From Candidatus Aminicenantota bacterium (GTDB lineage Bacteria; Acidobacteriota; Aminicenantia; Aminicenantales; Saccharicenantaceae): a DNA stretch of 18,392 nucleotides. The notes under the pieces are model-generated. The model was given only the letters and a program-made list of their open reading frames with translations. It was not told the origin of the DNA and did no database searches. The translations under genes were made by a program, and so were the position numbers. Of this stretch, positions 13,671 through 18,392 are shown piece by piece. Numbering within the stretch: position 1 is the first letter of the stretch; each line of letters starts with the position of its first letter. The DNA is taken from NCBI GenBank assembly GCA_026393955.1, contig JAPKZE010000150.1, positions 1-18,392 on the forward strand. Direction: 5' to 3'.

Positions 13671-14198
13671 CTAGAACCCCTCCAGGATGCTGACGACGAG
13701 GCTGCGGGCGAACTTCCCGGCGATCTTGTCGATGGCCTCGGTCTGGACCGATTCGAAGCTCGAGCCGGGCGGCACGCTGTACTCCTGCTGGTAGATGAAT
13801 GCGGGATTCGTGAACAGGGCCTTGGCCGTGGCCCGCTCCTTCAGCGTGACCTTGGCCGTCACCGTAAGGGTGTACCGGTCGGCCTGGCCGGCGCCCGTGA
13901 AGCCGATGGGATTCGCGGTGAAGCCGGTGATCTCGCCCTCGAGGACGGCGTCCGCGGCGGCCGGGTCCGCGGCGACCGAGACCTGGCCGCGGGCGACGAG
14001 CTCGTCGATGACGGCCCGGGTCAGCTTGACGTCGAGCTCGTATCGCGTCGTCAGGTTCTTGAACACCGGCACGCTCACGGTCCGGATCCCGGGCGGGAGC
14101 GAAGACCCCGTGCCGCGCAGCCGGTAGCCGCAGCCCGCGGCGACGAAGGCGGCGACGAGCAACACGGCCATCGCGGCGGATCCTCTCGCGGCGTGCAT
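13671..14198 (-). CDS. lptE: LptE-like LPS-assembly lipoprotein
   Basis: An outer-membrane lipoprotein that plugs the LptD translocon for lipopolysaccharide insertion. The 175-residue product has a signal peptide ending in the lipobox VAAGC (acylated cysteine at 23), followed by the family start CGYRLRGTGSSLPPGIRTVS and VPVFKNLTTRYELDVKLTRA. The YRLRG...LP...VPxFxN pattern and position between leuS and holA support LptE rather than a generic lipoprotein. I prefer the ATG at 14198: GAGG lies 6 nt upstream, whereas the ATG at 14210 (four residues longer) has no ribosome site. LptE sequences are poorly conserved, so the family rests partly on context. Implies an outer membrane with LPS or a related glycolipid. 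Confidence 0.86.
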   Translation of the reverse strand: MHAARGSAAMAVLLVAAFVAAGCGYRLRGTGSSLPPGIRTVSVPVFKNLTTRYELDVKLTRAVIDELVARGQVSVAADPAAADAVLEGEITGFTANPIGFTGAGQADRYTLTVTAKVTLKERATAKALFTNPAFIYQQEYSVPPGSSFESVQTEAIDKIAGKFARSLVVSILEGF

Positions 14199-14237
14199 CG
14201 TTCTCCTCATGGTCGACGCGGCTGGGGCGGCCCGGCC

Positions 14238-16718
<2,481 letters not shown>

Positions 16719-16749
16719 GGTCCTAAAATCCTCTAAAGAATGGCTTTTC

Positions 16750-16778
16750 ATCTTAGATTCATTCCCCCCTGAAGTCAA
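16750..16778 (-). promoter_or_regulatory. Sigma-70-type promoter of leuS-lptE-holA
   Basis: On the minus strand: TTGACT (16778-16773), 17-nt spacer, TAAGAT (16755-16750). Predicted start near 16743, giving a leader of about 25 nt to the ATG at 16718, with AGAGGA upstream of the ATG. No T-box or other leader structure fits in so short a leader. This promoter settles the leuS start codon. Confidence 0.72.
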
Positions 16779-16947
16779 GAAAGCCCGGGGCATCGTCCTT
16801 CGCGATCAGTACTTCGATTGGGGCATGCCATTCCGGAGGCCTGTGCGCGGCTCAGAAACCAGTCTCTCCCTCATGGGAAAAGTTCGAAGACGCCGGGCCA
16901 GGACGGGGACGCATTCAGGGCCGGTAGAATTCACCTGGATGAATGGA

Positions 16948-16953
16948 TATACT
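16948..16953 (+). promoter_or_regulatory. Possible -10 element for the ABC transporter genes
   Basis: TATACT (16948-16953), 18 nt before the ATG at 16972, within an AT-rich patch. No good -35 is found at 16-18 nt (TAGAAT at best), so this is tentative. The rest of the 16779-16947 stretch shows no gene and no recognisable riboswitch. Confidence 0.3.
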
Positions 16954-16971
16954 GAGGGCGAACGGAAGACG

Positions 16972-17763
16972 ATGAGCATACTCGAAGTGACGGGCCTCTC
17001 GGCGGGATACGAGAACGGCGACGTCATTCGCGGCATCTCTCTCGCCGTCGAGGCCGGGGAGTTCGTCGCCATCCTCGGCCGGAACGGCTCCGGCAAGAGC
17101 ACGCTCATCAAGGCCGTTCAGAACCTCCTGGCGAACGTCCGGGGCGAGGTCCGGTGCGGCGGCGAGGACGTCTTCCGCATGGGCCCGCGCCGGATCGCGG
17201 CCCGGATCGCCTATGTCCCCCAGCTGGCCGAACCGGTCTTCGAATACACCGTCCGCGAGGTCGTGCTCATGGGCCGGTTCGCCCGCCGGGGCCGGCTCGA
17301 GAGCGTTTCGGCCGAGGACGGGGCAGCGGTCGAAGAAGCCTTGCGCGTGACCGAGACCGCGGCGGTCGCCGGCAAGAAGCTCTCCCAGCTGAGCGGCGGC
17401 GAGCGCCAGCGGGCGTTCATCGCCCGGGCCCTGGCCCAGGATACGCCGCTGCTCCTCCTCGACGAGCCCAGCCTCCACCTCGACATCAGCTACCAGGCCG
17501 AGATCTACGGCATCCTCAAGGCGCTCCAGACCGGGCAAGGCAAGACCGTCGTCGCGGCCGAGCACAACATCAACCTGGCCTCGGCTTTCGCCGGCCGCCT
17601 CGTCTTCCTCAAGGACGGCGCTGTGGCGGCCGAAGGAGATCCGTCCGCCACGGTCACGGCCGACAATATCCGGAGGATCTTCGGCGCCGAGGTCGACATC
17701 CGCGCCAACGCCCGGACGGGCCTGCCGGAGATCTCCCTGGCCGGCGCGGAGAGGCGGTTATGA
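16972..17763 (+). CDS. ABC transporter ATPase of the BtuD/FecE/FhuC type
   Basis: A 263-residue ATP-hydrolysing subunit of an importer for corrinoid, haem or ferric-siderophore type ligands. Walker A is GRNGSGKST; the Q-loop is AYVPQLAEPVFEYTVREVV; the signature is LSGGERQRAFIARAL; Walker B is PLLLLDEPSLHLD; the H-loop is VVAAEHNINLASAFA. The typical 'TVxEVVxMGRxxR' and 'DISYQAEI' wording and the following BtuF-like gene place it in the iron-chelate/B12 branch. The ATG at 16972 (MSILEVTGLSAGYENG) fits the family and has GGAAG just upstream; an in-frame ATG at 16940 would add unrelated residues. The stop overlaps the next ATG (ATGA). The permease expected beside it is not in the window and may lie to the right. 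The exact substrate cannot be told. Confidence 0.92.
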   Translation: MSILEVTGLSAGYENGDVIRGISLAVEAGEFVAILGRNGSGKSTLIKAVQNLLANVRGEVRCGGEDVFRMGPRRIAARIAYVPQLAEPVFEYTVREVVLMGRFARRGRLESVSAEDGAAVEEALRVTETAAVAGKKLSQLSGGERQRAFIARALAQDTPLLLLDEPSLHLDISYQAEIYGILKALQTGQGKTVVAAEHNINLASAFAGRLVFLKDGAVAAEGDPSATVTADNIRRIFGAEVDIRANARTGLPEISLAGAERRL

Positions 17764-18392
17764 CGAAGGGAGCAACCCAGAAAGGAGATACGTACCTACG
17801 GTACATGTCCCCGGTTTTGGCCGGACTGATTCTGGCCGCACTGGCGTTTTCGGGACTCCCTCTCGAGGCGGTGAGGGGATTATCCTCGCAGATCCCCGTG
17901 GTGGAGGGGGGACCGGCAGGGAGCGAAGTTTACGGAGCGACCATCAGCGCCGCCCCGGAGCGACCCGGAGGGGCGGTGCTGGGAAATATCGGGAGAGGCA
18001 TGCCCGCGCCGCACGTCCCCGATCCCTCGGTCGGGCTGGCGCAGGTCGTCGCGGACGATCTCGGCCATCCGTTCCCGCTCCCGGCCGAGACGCCGCGAAA
18101 GATCGTCTCCATGGCCCCGAACATCACCGAGATCCTCTTCGCCCTCGGGCTCGGCGGGAGGGTCGCCGGCGTGACCCGCTTCTGCGACTGGCCCGAAGAG
18201 GCGAAAGCCATCCCCAGGATCGGCGGCTTGGTCGATCCGAACGTCGAGGTCATCCGCTCGCTCGACCCCGACCTGGTCATCGCGTTCAGGGGCAATCCCC
18301 TGCGGCTCGTCGAGCGCCTCCGCAAGCTGGACCTGCCTGTGTTCGTGCTCGACATCGGCCGGCGCCTCGACGACCTCTTCCCGCTCATCGAG
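17760..18392 (+). CDS. BtuF-like ABC transporter substrate-binding protein (partial, runs off the right edge)
   Basis: An open frame of 211 codons without a stop to the window edge. Residues 1-38 look like a signal peptide: basic start, hydrophobic SPVLAGLILAALAF (17-30), then GLPLEA. The periplasmic-binding fold begins around residue 95 with VVADDLGHPFPLP and RKIVSMAPNITEILFALG, then VAGVTRFCDWPEEAKAIPRI, GGLVDPNVEVIRSLDPDLVI. These are typical of BtuF/FecB-type proteins, closest in wording to cobalamin-binding BtuF. Unusual is a linker of about 55 residues (40-93, Gly/Pro-rich) between signal peptide and domain; its DNA differs in codon choice from the rest. The ATG overlaps the ATPase stop by 4 nt. 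It would capture ligand in the periplasm for the ATPase-coupled importer. Confidence 0.85.
   Translation, partial: MTKGATQKGDTYLRYMSPVLAGLILAALAFSGLPLEAVRGLSSQIPVVEGGPAGSEVYGATISAAPERPGGAVLGNIGRGMPAPHVPDPSVGLAQVVADDLGHPFPLPAETPRKIVSMAPNITEILFALGLGGRVAGVTRFCDWPEEAKAIPRIGGLVDPNVEVIRSLDPDLVIAFRGNPLRLVERLRKLDLPVFVLDIGRRLDDLFPLIE

Noticed and set aside
16779..16971. Cobalamin riboswitch ahead of the BtuD/BtuF-like genes
   Set aside because: No recognisable B12 box or conserved core was found; a few GGGAA-like pieces are not enough. A covariance-model search would settle it.

Overview
The window is high-GC bacterial DNA carrying four intact housekeeping blocks, two edge-truncated genes, and one accessory operon that looks like a biosynthetic cluster for a modified peptide (RiPP). 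The presence of lptE and of leuS-lptE-holA in that order points to a diderm bacterium. The phylum cannot be fixed from the sequence; an Acidobacteriota/Aminicenantota-type lineage is only a guess from composition and gene style. Several genes have textbook sigma-70-type promoters (TTGACA/T, 17-nt spacer, TA-rich -10), so promoter calls are unusually clear for such GC-rich DNA.

Layout. 1-238 (-): 5' end of recJ. 324-4633 (+): ftsY, ribD, ribE, ribBA and a small HEAT-repeat protein in one tightly coupled run, with start/stop overlaps of 1-4 nt or a 2-nt gap, driven by a promoter so close to ftsY that the mRNA may be nearly leaderless. Riboflavin synthesis lacks ribH here. 4664-9998 (-): the accessory operon. 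In transcription order it encodes a radical SAM/SPASM protein fused to an HPr-kinase-like domain, a second radical SAM/SPASM enzyme, a PqqD-type peptide-binding protein, a small S26-type peptidase without a membrane anchor, and a third radical SAM/SPASM enzyme. Last comes a 60-residue peptide with six cysteines, preceded by its own strong promoter. 10152-12196 (-): dtd and murJ. 12274-12552 (+): rpsT. 12530-16718 (-): leuS, lptE, holA, the last overlapping rpsT tail to tail. 16972-18392 (+): an ABC ATPase and the 5' part of a BtuF-like substrate-binding protein, probably corrinoid or iron-chelate uptake.

Main point of interest. The 4664-9998 operon has the parts expected of a RiPP pathway: precursor, recognition protein, three radical SAM modifying enzymes, a protease and a kinase. 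The radical SAM-kinase fusion, the C-terminal serine of the peptide, and the separate promoter for the peptide gene suggest that a Cys-rich core is modified by radical chemistry, perhaps phosphorylated, and released from its leader by the S26-like protease. The product and chemistry are inference. No exporter or immunity gene is visible in the window.
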